Positions 33,311 through 43,516 of a stretch of 64,000 nt of DNA are shown here, one piece after another; the first letter of the stretch is position 1, and every line of letters starts with the position of its first letter. The position numbers and the translations under genes were made by a program. Source of the DNA: Nothobranchius furzeri (taxonomy: Eukaryota > Chordata > Actinopteri > Cyprinodontiformes > Nothobranchiidae); contig NC_091749.1 in the NCBI RefSeq assembly GCF_043380555.1, forward strand, positions 11,213,610 through 11,277,609, written 5' to 3'. The notes below the pieces were generated by a model that saw nothing but the letters and a program-made list of their open reading frames with translations, was not told where the DNA came from and did no database searches.

Positions 33311-35160
33311 ATAAATGTTAAATGTTTTACCAAATAGTTTGAAGTTGAAACATTTCTTAATCAATAAACAATTACTTTGAAATATTAATTCCCTTTTAAT
33401 TTCTCATATGACAGGCTAAATAACCAACATTATTGTTAATTTTAACTGTGTAACTTTACAAACAGCATCTCATGGAGGACAATATAAATAGAACTTTGAA
33501 GTTCTATGTATGTCCAATTTATAGTCAAATCAAATAAGTGTTTATTTGAATAGTCGTAAATCACATCATTGGGAGAAGATTTTCACAATTATTTCATTTT
33601 AAGTAGTACTGCTAAAATGCAGAGACATATTTATTACTATTTTACTAGTCTATTAATAGTTTTTTCGGTACTTTCTGCATAACCGGCCCTTTAAGAGCAT
33701 TCATGATCTTTATGTGGCCAAAAATGAAAATGAATTTGACATCCCTGATTTAAGCTCTACACATTTAAAATGAAAATAAGAAATAAAAGTATTTCTGTCT
33801 CCCCCATCTGCCTTATACCTGCCCCCAGGCAAAACTGTTAGAGCCTCCCCTGCACAGTCACCAGCCTTCTATCAGCTACATATAAAAGAATCCTGGTGAC
33901 ATTTGTTCATAACTTTTCTTCAAGTCATTCATGTAATCTAAAATGTGAACAGTTTCTCCAGTAACTGTTCAGCTGCTCGGATGATTGAGTCTGGACATCT
34001 CCTATTTCTTCTCGATGTTTCTTTCTCATCAGATCCAAACTGACATCATGACCAGCAGCTTTTACAGCAAACATCGGCTAATAAACGGATCCACTGATGA
34101 TCAAATGCACCTGAGTTTAGATGTCACCCGCCGCCTTTGTTGCCAATAAAACAAAAAGAAGAAAAACATGGTGGGGAATGAGGAGACGGCCGGCCGAGCA
34201 GCATAAATAAAGACACCACAGCGTTGTCTCATTTTTTGTTTCAGTCTAGCTAAACTACAGGACAAATCACGTTCTGTTTCAACTTATACGGACGAGTCGG
34301 TTTTTTTTACGGGAAGGTTGGCAACCCTAAAAATTAACTGTCAGTAACATCATAGCACCCGGCCAACAGTAGAAACTCCGTATAATAAACAGTAAGATGA
34401 GTTATTGTAACTGACTTTAAAAAGTTAGCAAGCAGGACGATGACAATAAACTACACCAGAACTTGGTTTATATTTGACCCAGATGACTTCGTACCTGAAA
34501 TTCGGTTCTGCCACTTGGACAGGCAGCCGGCTCGGGTTTCTCCTCCTCCTCCCTCTTTTCTTCTCCAACCTGTCGCTGGGCTGAGGCTCCATCACTTCCT
34601 AAATTGATTTTACTTGAACCTTCACTACCAAACAACTGTGAGATTTTAACACATTTGCCAGCATCAGCCTGAAGGGCCAGTTTCTTTTTTTAGTCGAATT
34701 TTCTCCGCTCCTCCTTTCTGTTTTCTGTTCTCCATTTTGTTAAGCTCGTCTGTCTGTTTACTGAGATTCACAAACAACTGGCGGGTGCATCAGACCTCTG
34801 GCTATTGGTCCAGCCCAGAGTGTATTATGACCAGTTGGCCAATCCACCAACTTTACAAGGCGCCGCGTGGCGCGGACAAGTTGTCCGCAACAACTAGAGG
34901 CCAGAAAAAGAAAAAAAACAGACACCGGCCCATAAAAGATGAAAGGGTCAGCCCAGCGGGCAGTTGCCTGCTATGCCCTATGGTCAGTCCAGTGCTGGGC
35001 AGCAGAGACTTTGGAGTTTGTGCAACGGTAAAATGATCCCCATGAATTTATATTTTTGAAAACACGGTGCTATGGAAAAAACAGCAATGCCAAGATTTCA
35101 AAACTATCAATCTGATCATAATCAAAAGTTGGCAAATTTGTTGATGGGTTTTCAATATAT
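33311..35160. other. Non-genic stretch
   Basis: Mixed AT-rich and GC-rich sequence. No coherent frame, no matched terminal repeats and no known tail were recognised. A GCGCC-rich patch at 34858-34875 and a T8 run at 34300-34307 are the only local oddities. Confidence 0.4.
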
Positions 35161-35860
35161 TTAAAGGGATGTTCCACCCCTAAGTGAAATTTGGTCTATT
35201 TCCATATTCCCCACAGTTGAATAAGTAAGAAAAAAGCTGTTAGTAACCAACGCAGTAATTCTCCTGATCTGGAAGCAGTCCATTTTCTTTAGCTTAGCAT
35301 AAACAATGGAAGTGAATAGCAAAAGTTAGCATTTTGTGTGCAAATGTGATGAAAATTACTCAATAATCAGAGAATCAGAGAGAATTTTATTGCCAGCGCT
35401 CCAGCGAACCAGAGCATAGGAACTTGACTCCACAGAACAGCCTGACCAAGGTTACACACACAAATATAGACAGAACAGATACAGGCAGACCACGAGAGCA
35501 GCCATAACGGCGCTCATTTCAATAGATGAAGAGGGGATTACAGGAGGAGAGTTGGGGGAGGAAAAAAAAAAGCAGACCAGAGTTACTCCCGGCAGGGAGT
35601 AGCTCTACTATGCTAAAAAAAAACACCTCAACATATAAGCACGAACGTCACAGTTCACAACATGAGACCCGTTGGGGGGGAGGGTGCTGGGATCCTGGTT
35701 TCCTCAGCGGGAGCAGCCCTTGTGGCGCTCAGCCAACTGTATCCACAGGTGGGTGGGAGGTCATGGGAAAGCACAAAGCACATTGAGATCCTGCATTTTG
35801 ATGACCTCGCTATGCGACGGGTTTTCACAGCATCTGTTTGCATTCCTTCCATCGTGGGGG

Positions 35861-35914
35861 TTTATGTTTATGTATTTAGCAGACGCTTTTGTCCAAAGCG
35901 ACTTACAAGTGATG
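35861..35914 (-). repeat. L2-type 3' tail word, reverse orientation
   Basis: The complement reads ATCACTTGTAAGTCGCTTTG and AAAAGCGTCTGCTAAATACA with ATAAAC repeats, as at 17870-17955. It is either a 5'-truncated L2-like insertion in the retroposon or part of the retroposon's own 3' untranslated region. Confidence 0.7.
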
Positions 35915-36056
35915 GGGTTGTAGCACACAGCTCCAAGGCTGCTTTGGCGTCAGACTGGATAACATGACTTTGTTTGGGTCAGGCAGAGATAATTTTCCAC
36001 TCTGCCTTAAAGTCTGTATTGATCATTCAAGTCCTCCAGTGAAGCCAATTCAGGTA

Positions 36057-36497
36057 TTAAACATCTCCACACCGTCCAGTGACCCTCTCCGAGATGACAT
36101 CCATTTTGCGCACTAATACCGGCGATGCAGCAAGGACATTGTCCAGCTTACGGTTCACCTCGAGTAACGTCCCAGTCTGTGAGGCATCCGCCCGGGTGGT
36201 GCTTGCCATGGGTGCGGGTCGCACTCCAATCGCTCCCGACTTCCCAAATTTCCAGAAAACCAGATATCCTCCCACTCCAATCAGAAGAAATCCAGTAATC
36301 ATCAGGCCAAATATCCACATATCTTCGACGTCCTCAATGGACAGCTGAGAGAGACAAACGATCCTCCAGACCTTCCAGGAATCGAGCCCATATCCCGCTG
36401 CGTGTGTCCCTTGAGGGCAGGTGGGAGCCCCCTCCTCCATTCTCATCGTGGAAAATATATTATCAATCGCGTTGAATGACCAATTAATTAAATCCAT
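36057..36497 (-). CDS. Small predicted membrane protein of the retroposon (146 aa)
   Basis: I do not recognise this protein. I chose the ATG at 36495-36497 (MDLINWSFNAID) because the sequence upstream is of 5'-leader type, although the frame stays open to 36638. Residues 1-60 include EEGAPTCPQGTHAAGYGLDS and an acidic IEDVEDM turn. One strong hydrophobic helix follows (WIFGLMITGFLLIGVGGYLV) with a basic KFGK stop-transfer. The C-terminal 65 residues include an amphipathic stretch (EVNRKLDNVLAASPVLVRKM) and end RCGDV before TAA. The predicted topology is a single membrane span with a short luminal or extracellular N-part. No RT or transposase motif is present. The frame is intact. It could be an accessory protein of a retroelement or a captured gene. 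Confidence 0.5.
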   Translation of the reverse strand: MDLINWSFNAIDNIFSTMRMEEGAPTCPQGTHAAGYGLDSWKVWRIVCLSQLSIEDVEDMWIFGLMITGFLLIGVGGYLVFWKFGKSGAIGVRPAPMASTTRADASQTGTLLEVNRKLDNVLAASPVLVRKMDVISERVTGRCGDV

Positions 36498-37349
36498 TTC
36501 CAAAAAATAGGGATTCCCAGAAGAAATGCAGAGAAGCGCTCTGTAGGCAGACGGGACAAAGAGCCTTGGGGAAAAAGATAAGGGAGCAAAAAGGGAAGCG
36601 ACTGTACTCTGCGAGTGCCAGAAGAGAAATGATACCAATTATTCTTGGTGACCTAAATAATCATGTCGACTGCAAACAAAAACTAGGAAATAACACAAAG
36701 GACTTGCAGGAGCCAATTTAGACTTGGGACTACATTTCGACAAAGCACCACTGTAACCACTGCTGAATGGCGCATGGATATAACACAGCGGTCAAAAATT
36801 ACGTGTGATTTGCACAGTATTCCTTTTCGTAGTTTATTATACAGGTGTAATACAAGAAAAAGCCTTACTTATGTAACAAAGGGATGTGAAAACGAGCCAA
36901 AGACATACAGCTGCAGCGTATTTCACGTTATTCCCACAGATGTTTGTTTACAGAAGCCGGAGGTTTTTTGGACCGCTGTGTTATATCCATACGCCATGCA
37001 GCGGCGGTTTACAGTGGTGCTTTGTCGTAATGTAGTTCCAAGTCTAAATCGGCTCCTGCAAATCCTTTATGTTACTTTTTACTTGATATTTTCCGTCGGC
37101 ACGATTATTGAGCTCACCAAGAACGATTTGTATTGACTATTTTTAATCACTTTTGCACACAAAATGCTAGTATCTGCCATTCACTGTTTATGCTAAGCCA
37201 AAGCAGACGTACTACTGCCAGATCAGGAGAATTTCTGTGCTAGTTACTAAATGCTTTTTCTCACTTTTCTAACTGTGGGGAAAATGGAAATAGACCAAAT
37301 TTCACTTAGGGGTGGAATATCCCTTTTAAAAGCATGATAATTTCTCCAA

Positions 37350-37545
37350 AATACAGTACATTCAGAAAATATTCAGAGAGCATCACTTTTCTCTCATTTT
37401 GTCATATTACAGCCTTATACCAAAATAGACTAAATTCCACACACAACACCCATAATGATGATTTGAATATATTTTTATTTATTAAAAATAAAGATCACTG
37501 AGAAATAACATGTACATTAATATTCACAGCCTTTGCTATCAAGCT
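37350..37545 (+). mobile_element. Tc1/mariner-like end fragment
   Basis: It contains TATTCAGAGAGCATCAC, TTTTGTCATATTACAGCCTTAT, CACACACAACACCCATAATGA, ACATGTACATTAATATTCACAG and CCTTTGCTATCAAGCTC. This order matches the terminal-repeat region of a second fish Tc1 family (consensus words ATTACAGCCTTA and ATAAGTATTCACAGCCTTTGC). The transposase is absent. Confidence 0.75.
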
Positions 37546-37944
37546 CTATATGTTGCCTAGTTGCATCCTGTCTGCCACTCAGACTCCCATCGCCCTCTGT
37601 GGCCAAAATACCACACTTGCAACTTTAGAGTGTTGGGCCACTCCCCGCTGGACTTAGAAAAAGGAGCTGCCATACCCGGCGCTGCAGTCTGCTTCCAGCT
37701 TCTTGCATGTTTTAGATCATGAACACAGCTGATTTGTTTTATTTAGTGATGAATCACTCCTGTAGACACTAATGAAAATACTTTTCAGCTGTTAGATTAA
37801 GGTGTTAAAATAAAAATACGAACGCACAGCGAGGAGATAAGTTTTACTTTTGGTTTCACTAACGGACAGTAGGGGGTGCTAAAACAAGCCTAAACTACCA
37901 AGTGTTCCTTCAACTGGAGTCATCCTGTGGTAAATTCAGTTGAT
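37546..37944. other. Non-genic stretch
   Basis: No gene recognised. Some TE-like words are present but without boundaries. Confidence 0.35.
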
Positions 37945-38144
37945 TGTGTCACACCCTGTCCAGGCTCCCCTTATGGTTTAGTCTTGTGTCTCTGTTAATT
38001 GCTCCCACCTGCCTCTCGTTTTCCAATCACCCAAGTTCCCAACCCTCTTGTATTTAAACCCCTTCAGTTCCTTGTCTAGTGTTGGATCATTGTTTCTGTC
38101 AGACGCGTGCCGGTGAGTGAAGCGGAGGCAGGATCCACACGGCC
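37945..38144 (+). promoter_or_regulatory. Possible promoter/leader of the acidic gene
   Basis: CCTCTTGTATTTAAACCCCTTCAG at about 38043-38066 contains a TATA-like TATTTAAA placed about 80 bp upstream of the ATG at 38145. A CA/GT-rich leader with a GGTGAGTG word follows. A similar arrangement (TATTTAA plus CAGTGTTGGATCA) is common in LTRs and retroelement promoters of fish. The call is tentative. Confidence 0.3.
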
Positions 38145-39165
38145 ATGTTTGCCGTTACTAGGTTGGTAGCAGGTGCTTTGATTATTAAAGAGGTTAGAAA
38201 CGCTTATAAATACTTTTATGGAGACGCAGAAAAAGAGGATTTATCCTCTTTAGAACAACTGGAGTCTGATTTTAATAGCCTTGGACCCGGAAAATCAACA
38301 TGTCTTTATCTTGATCCACTGATTTCCCTCTTTTCCTGTTCACTCTCTTTCTTAACATTTTTTTAATCACAATTGCCTATTTTTACTCATTTTAAATATG
38401 TATTTTAAACATTTTCTAAATGCTTTTTTATATTTTTACATTATTTGCTTTTGTGAAGCACCTAATGATTTTTATCTTGAGAGGCGCTATTGAAATGGTA
38501 CTTTCTTCTTCTTCTTTACAGAGACATCGACTCATCGGTTACAGACGATGAAGGGACGAATCGTCTCTCTCTGAAAGCAGACAGAACTGATGTTGAACAT
38601 TCTTATGGAGAAACAGAAGACAGTTTATCCACTTTGCGAAAACCAGAATATGAAAGCAGCGATGGTTTTGGCCTGGAGATAGCAACTAGTCTACTCAGAG
38701 ACGTTGAACAATCGGTTTTCCATGAAGAGGATTCTGGATCCCAAACAAGTCTCTCTGTGGCCCATGAAGACGCAGAACCACTAACTGAAAAATCTTTTTT
38801 TTTTTTCTTTTTTTTTACCGTGTCCTGTCTGGCTGTGAAGCAAACAGAATTGATGTCTGAATGCTGGTAACAAGCCTTACAGATTTACTCTCAGGTGGAG
38901 CATCTTTCTGATTTTACGTCAGATGAAGTAACTATGTCAGATTTGGATGTGTTTGACTCAATGGGGGGAGGATGCTGGTCTGTCTCTGACTACAGAGAGG
39001 AATATTTGGGAGAATCATGCTGGTCTTTCCACAATTATGGAGGAGAACTTTGGGGAGAATGATGAAATATCACTTTCTTTAGAAGAAAAGGAGGAAATGT
39101 CTCCTATTGATGAAGAATTAGAGGAAATAGACAGTGACACATCTGTTTTTTCAGAGGAAGAATTG
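38145..39165 (+). pseudogene. Unrecognised acidic protein, several exons
   Basis: I do not recognise the protein. Exon 1 (38145 to about 38290) reads MFAVTRLVAGALIIKEVRN with a hydrophobic N-terminal helix, then KYFYGDAEKEDLSSLEQLES, with a possible donor near 38290. Exon 2 starts after CTTCTTTACAG at 38520 and is rich in Asp/Glu/Ser (VTDDEGTNRLSLKADRTDVE, GLEIATSLLRDVEQSVFHEE) until a T-rich insertion at 38793. Exon 3 starts after TTACTCTCAG at about 38894 and has repeated S-L-x-x-E units. One frameshift lies at the G6 run near 38964. The frame then runs into the GC-rich segment at 39165. The composition suggests a nuclear, chromatin-type or ORF1-type protein. It is dead in its present form. 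Confidence 0.35.
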
Positions 39166-40290
39166 AGTCAGGGCGACACATGTGCGCTCCAGAGGGGCCT
39201 CAGTCGACGCGCAGGTGCGGTCATAGAGATCGGGGTCGGCAGGTGGTGGTGCGGGGGGCGTTCGGCCCCCCCGTCGGTGGGTGACTCGCCGGCCTCAGCT
39301 GGGGGTCACCGGCGCCGGCTGTAGTGGAGTGGGGTCGGTGATGTCGTCGGCCCCCCCTTCGGCGGGTGGCATCCCCACCGCAAGGTACTGGGCTTCGGCT
39401 GGAGTCTCAGCGCCACCATCAACTCCCCCTTCGGCAGGTGGTGTTCCCACTCCAGGGTGCGGAGTCTCAAGCCTGATTCATGCTTCTCTGTCAGCTCCGC
39501 AAGGGACAGACGCGCACGGATTGACGGAAGCATTTTGCCCTCATACTTCTCCGTCTCCTGGAGAGTGTTGCAAAGCAATTGCCCGCCAGGACAACAGAGG
39601 GCGTAGCGCTGTTCTGTGGTATACTGTCATGTATCCGGTCCAAGATAGTGTGTTTATATTGTGTTTTTTTGTATATAAGAGACTTTTTAAAACAGACAAA
39701 TTTGTCTCTCATCCTCCTCCACCTCTTCATGCGCTTACCACCTCTAAACCCACGTTTCCTGTCATTTCCGTCCACAAATAAAACGCTTACTGCGTATCTT
39801 TTCACTCCTCCAGTCACGGGGGAATTAAACGTTCATGTTTTTAGTTTTTTCGCGCGGTATTCTTCAAGCTTCTCCAGGTCTGCTGCTAGTTATCCTCGGC
39901 TCTGTTTATGTTTTTGAGGACGCAATGGCGGCGGTGTAGACGGCAGAGGCGTCCTGACCAATCACAAGCTTGCATTGTCCGTCTCGACTGACGGATGTTT
40001 AGAAAAGAGAGCTCGACTCCATCCGTCCTTGCGGAGCTCTCCGCCAGGCCCGCAAGGACGTTGCGTGTCTCCACACTTACGCAGACGGAGAAGCATGAAT
40101 CAGGCTTCAGGTGCAGTGCCACTGCAACTGTCACCCTCCCCTAGGGCAGGTGGTTTTCCCACCCCCGGGTGAAATAATCCTGCTGCAGAGACGACACAGA
40201 CTCTGTGGGTGTCACTGACCTTGGAGGTACTGGACAGACTGGTCACCCTGGTGGCGCCGTTGTAGTTAACAACACCCAAAGAGGGAATGA
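39166..40290 (-). pseudogene. GC-rich pol-adjacent segment, third diverged copy
   Basis: Relative of the segments in both arms (23919-25030 and 42490-43516), in the same orientation as arm 1. Shared words include CGACGCGCAGGTGC, GGTGGTGTTCCCACTCCAGGGTGC and GACACAGACTCTGTGGGTGTCAC. It is clearly more diverged than the arms are from each other, so it predates the large inverted duplication. It lacks the MITE of the arms and carries its own (39470-40106). At 40290 it switches to a plus-strand RNase H fragment, opposite to the order in the arms. Short motifs of the form GGYGGGTGGCATCCCCACC recur and could form hairpins. Confidence 0.5.
39470..40106 (+). mobile_element. Second Harbinger-like MITE, TCA duplication
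   Basis: A 637-bp element with ends AGCCTGATTCATGCTTCTC and the complement of the same word, flanked by TCA at 39467-39469 and 40107-40109. Both 4.5-kb arms show the uninterrupted site (GGAGTCTCATGTGCAG at about 24222-24237), which proves the insertion. Its ends resemble those of the arm MITE (shared pattern AG...G.TT.ATGCTT). No coding frame with a domain was found. Confidence 0.85.
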
Positions 40291-40314
40291 CATGCAGCAA
40301 CAGGCCAAGCGTGC

Positions 40315-40535
40315 ATGGCTCAGTCTACTCGAAAGGCACATCCTCAGACTGAGCAGCAGCGACAGGCCATGCACGACCTGAAGGTCGCATTAGGCTCAGC
40401 TCCGTGCCTGGCGCTTCCTGATTGTGACAAAGAGTTCCACCTTGAGGTTGGGTACTCATCTAACTGCTTCAGTGCTGGTCTTTATCAAGTATATGACTGT
40501 GACAGGCGTGTCGTAGCATATGCTACTGTGCTGTG
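40315..40535 (+). pseudogene. RNase H N-terminal fragment of a retrovirus-like pol
   Basis: The plus frame reads EQQRQAMHDLKVALGSAPCL, then ALPDCDKEFHLEVGYSSN and VVAYATV. This matches the junction of RT connection and RNase H in gypsy/retrovirus-like pol (LK..L..AP.L..PD...F.L..D). The expected first catalytic Asp (YVD/VD) is replaced by G in VGYS, so it is degenerate. LINE B interrupts it at about 40535 and the C-terminal part lies at 42090-42287. An old, broken copy. Confidence 0.7.
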
Positions 40536-40544
40536 GTCTATCGT

Positions 40545-41135
40545 CGACCTGGTCCAAACAGTTCTTTCCTTCAGGAGTTTAGTAACTTTCTATCCTCCAC
40601 TGTGACGCTGTCCAGACCGGTGATTTTTGGTGACTTTAACATCCACGTTGATGATCCCTCTGATCGCTTTGCCATGAATTTCTCCAGCATTATGGACTCC
40701 TTCAGCTTTACCCAGCATGTTTCTGGCCCCACACACACCAGGGGGCACACTCTGGACCTTGTTTTTACTTCTGATCACCATTGCATTTTCTTTAACTTGT
40801 CAGTTTCTGCATCCCCACCTCCTGCTCGCTGTATGGTTAGTTCTCGTTTTCTTAATGAGAGCATAGCTAGAAATTTTTCTGCTACTTTTGATCCACCCTG
40901 TTCCTCTGATAACGACCCAGATTCCTTAACTTCTCAGTTCAACGAGCACTGCCTCTCCATTCTGAACAACATCTGTCCTGTCAGAACCAGATCAGTTCCT
41001 GCAGTGAACCCTACTCCCTGGTTAAATGACAGCCTTCTCAGCCTAAAGAGCCAATGCAGAAAAACTGAGCGCTTGTGGAAGAAAACCCATCTCAAACATC
41101 CATCTGCTGCACCTAAAAGATCTTCTGACATCCTT
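40545..41135 (+). pseudogene. LINE B endonuclease C-terminal part and linker
   Basis: Motifs: IFGDFNIHVDDPSD (catalytic Asp and Asn), LDLVFTSDHHCIFF (final SDH-type box). Then NPTPWLNDSLLSLKSQCRKT, the basic linker found between endonuclease and RT in L2-like LINEs. A frameshift near 41120 separates it from the RT frame. Confidence 0.8.
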
Positions 41136-41181
41136 TAACTCTGCAGTCAGAGATGCTAGGGTTTCCTATTTTTCCAACCTG

Positions 41182-42031
41182 GTGTCCCAGAGCAAGGGGA
41201 ACCCCAAGGTGCTGTTTAACACCATCAGCAGCATAGTCTCTCCTGCCTCTCCTACAGCCTCCATCCACTCTGTTACAGACTGTGAGAACTTTCTGTCTTT
41301 CTTTGTGGACAAAGTCAATAAGGTTAGATCTAGCATCTCTCCTTCAGCCTTATCGCTGCCTCTCCCAACTCCAACCAGGCCCATCATCCTAGATAGCTTT
41401 GCTCCTGTTTCTTTGACCGAGTTAACCAAACTAGTTAACTCTATGAAGACCTCTGCATTCCCCCTCGACATCTTACCCTCATCTTTGTTTAAAAATGCTT
41501 TTCAGTCCATTGGTCCCAGCGTGCTCTCCATTATTAATGCTTCTCTGGTTTCTGGTCAGGTCCCTGCTTACTTTAAGAACGCTGTAATCCACCCGCTTCT
41601 TAAAAAACCGAGTCTTGACCCCTCTCTCCATAGCAGCTTCAGACCCATCTCTAAACTTCCGTTCATCTCCAAGATCTTGGAAAAGGTTGTGGCTAAACAA
41701 CTCACAGCTGCTCTTGATGAACACACAACATCTATGATAGCTTCCAGTCAGGTTTTCGTAGAGCTCATTCTACTGAAACAGCTCTTCTTAGGGTCTCTAA
41801 TGACCTTCTGACTCAGTGATGCAGGGGACTGTTCTGTTCTGGTCCTGCTGGACCTGACTGCAGCTTTTGACACTGTTGACCATCACCTGCTACTGGAGAG
41901 GCTGAGAGACTGGGCAGTTCTATCAGGAACTGCTCTGGAGTGGTTCTCCTCCTATCTTTCTGAGTGTTCCTTTTCTATGGCCGTCTCCAAGTTTAGGTCC
42001 TCCACCACCTCTCTTACCTTCTTGGAAAATT
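41182..42031 (+). pseudogene. LINE B reverse transcriptase, 5' part
   Basis: Plus-strand counterpart of 25400-26235: SMKTSAFPLDILPSSLFKN, FRPISKLPFISKILEKVVAK, then a frameshift near 41812 and VLVLLDLTAAFDTVDHHLLL. The frame continues LRDWAVLSGTALEWFSSYLS and stops at the 42031 junction. This copy is continuous with its endonuclease, which suggests it is the original and arm 1 the copy. Confidence 0.82.
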
Positions 42032-42089
42032 AACGGGTTCTTAACATCTAACCGGAAGCCCGTTAAACATCAAGACCTCTTCATGGCTT

Positions 42090-42287
42090 GTGATAACCCT
42101 AGCGACATCACATGACATGCAGATCTATTGGCGTGAAGTCAAAGGTATTTCTCGTGCACCCGGAACTGATAAGGATCTGATTGCAGACTCTCTTGCCAAA
42201 CAAGGTGCAGCTGTTGGTCCTTTAACCCCTTGTGGCTCCCTGACAGTGTGTCTTCTCGGTCAAACCCACCCCGTGTGTGTGTCGTGA
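42090..42287 (+). pseudogene. RNase H C-terminal fragment, arm 2 copy
   Basis: Same frame as 25148-25345 (YWREVKGISRAPGTDKD, ADSLAKQGA). Together with 40315-40535 it brackets LINE B, showing that the LINE sits inside an older pol gene and that the middle of RNase H has been lost. Confidence 0.65.
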
Positions 42288-43516
42288 CTTGAGCTCAGGC
42301 CGCTAACGCGTCCACCTCTCGACCATCTGATGGTTTTGAGTCTGTTCATCCTGTCTTTTCTGAAAACAACCTTGTCAGTCTTCAGTCCCAGGACTCTGAT
42401 ACCAGCAGGATGATCCTGTACCTTTCTGATCCGACAGCTCATCTGCCTTTTCCTGTCAAGCTTGACTCCGTACCTGAGCTATGGGCTCTCTTTCGTGTTC
42501 GTGTCATTCCCTCTCTAGGTGTTGTTAACTACAACAGCGCTGTCAGAGTGACCAGTCGATCCACTGCCTCCAAGGTCAGTGACACCCACAGAATCTGTGT
42601 CGTCTCTGCAGCAAGATTGCTTCACTCGGGGGTGGGAAAACCACCTAAAGCTTGGTTTATGCTTGACGTATTCACTTTCCGCTTGGTGATGCGGCTCGCG
42701 GATGGAACGCGCTTCAAACTTGCAGCGTTTATAGGTTCATGCGGCTTGTCTCTGCGGTGAGCCAATATTCTCCCAAACTGTAGGGGGCAGCATGGAGCTC
42801 TACGGCATGAATCCAACACTACACCATAGTAGAAGTAAAAATTACTGTTGTTTACAACATGGCATTCCAGCATTTTTTAACAGCGTCCTCATCTTTTCCG
42901 ACAGTGCGAGCTATTTCTCTCCAAGAATTATTAACAACATGTTGATCACGGTTATCTTTGAGAGCTGAATCATACAAATGTCTGTATTTACGAACCTCTG
43001 CCATACTAGTTCTTGCCAGTCTGCCATGTTTTTCCGCGTCCGACCGTCCGCGTGGTTAGAAAATTTCCTAGGTGCGCGGTGCGGAAATTTTGGGCCGTGC
43101 AGAGGCGCGGTGGAGGGGCGTGGTTGTTAAAATGACGCAACCTCGCGGACGCGTCAAGCATAAACCGACCTTAACCTAGGGGAGGTTGCAGTGGCACTGC
43201 ACATGAGACTCCGCACCCTGGAGTGGGAACACCACCTGCCAAAGGGGGAGTTGATGGTGGCGCTGAGCCTCCAGCTGAAGCCCATTACCTTGCGGTGGGG
43301 ACGCCACCTGCCGAAGGGGTGGGGCTGACAACATCACTGACCCTACTCCTACAGCTGGTGCTAGTGACCTCTAGACCTGAGGTTGGTGACTCGCCTACCA
43401 CAGGGGGAAGGTTGAATGTCGCCCTGTACCACTACTGGCTGACCCTGATCTCTCTGACTGCACCTGCGCGTCGACCGAGGGCCCTCCAGAGCGCACACCT
43501 GCACCAGACACGTTCT
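42288..43516 (+). pseudogene. GC-rich pol-adjacent segment, arm 2 copy
   Basis: Counterpart of 23919-25030. The plus strand encodes LPFPVKLDSVPELWALF, GVVNYNSAVRV and SDTHRICVVSAA, then the MITE, then VGTPPAEGGVDGGAE-type repeats. No known domain can be assigned. Confidence 0.4.
42649..43171 (-). mobile_element. PIF-Harbinger-like MITE, arm 2 copy
   Basis: Same 523-bp element as 24264-24786, in reverse, flanked by TAA at 42646-42648 and 43172-43174. The MADF-like frame lies on the minus strand here (ATG near 43005). Equal length in both arms shows it was present before the inverted duplication. Confidence 0.85.

Larger units (their letters stand above)
35366..36634 (-). mobile_element. Retroposon with a small membrane-protein ORF
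   Basis: Minus-strand insertion inside the left arm of the foldback element; the arm's matching sequence resumes at 36635. Its 3' end on the minus strand reads GCTGGCAATAAAATTCTCTC followed by TGATTCTCTGATT, an AATAAA signal plus a short tandem tail. That identifies it as a retroposon rather than a DNA element. It contains one coding frame (36057-36497) and an L2-type tail word at 35861-35914. A short ATA repeat at both edges may be the target duplication, but this is weak. Confidence 0.65.
35165..37325. mobile_element. TTAA-site foldback transposon (Kolobok/piggyBac-like), split by a retroposon
   Basis: The ends are AGGGATGTTCCACCCCTAAG and, as complement, AAGGGATATTCCACCCCTAAG. Both abut TTAA (35161-35164 and 37326-37329). 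The inverted arms extend far inward. The left arm is 35165-35365 plus 36635-36797, interrupted by a 1.27-kb insertion; the right arm is about 36968-37325. Without the insertion the element is about 890 bp and almost entirely a hairpin with a 170-bp loop. TTAA duplications and purine-rich AGGG ends fit Kolobok; piggyBac is an alternative. No transposase is visible. Confidence 0.8.
40536..42031 (+). mobile_element. LINE B (L2-like), truncated at both ends
   Basis: It begins inside the endonuclease domain (PGPNSSFLQEFSNFL, then PVIFGDFNIHVDDPSDRF and TRGHTLDLVF) and continues through the linker into RT. It stops after the first RT catalytic motif, before YADD, at TTGGAAAATTAACGGG (42023-42038). 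The 3' third is missing, although LINEs normally keep their 3' ends. It sits in the RNase H gene of an older retrovirus-like element. From 41200 onward it is shared with arm 1. Confidence 0.82.

Noticed and set aside
36497..36638. Upstream extension of the small membrane-protein ORF
   Set aside because: The frame is open but the sequence looks like a 5' leader; the downstream Met gives a more protein-like N-terminus.
36774..37136. 120-codon plus-strand frame
   Set aside because: It lies across the loop and right arm of the TTAA foldback element and has no recognisable domain.
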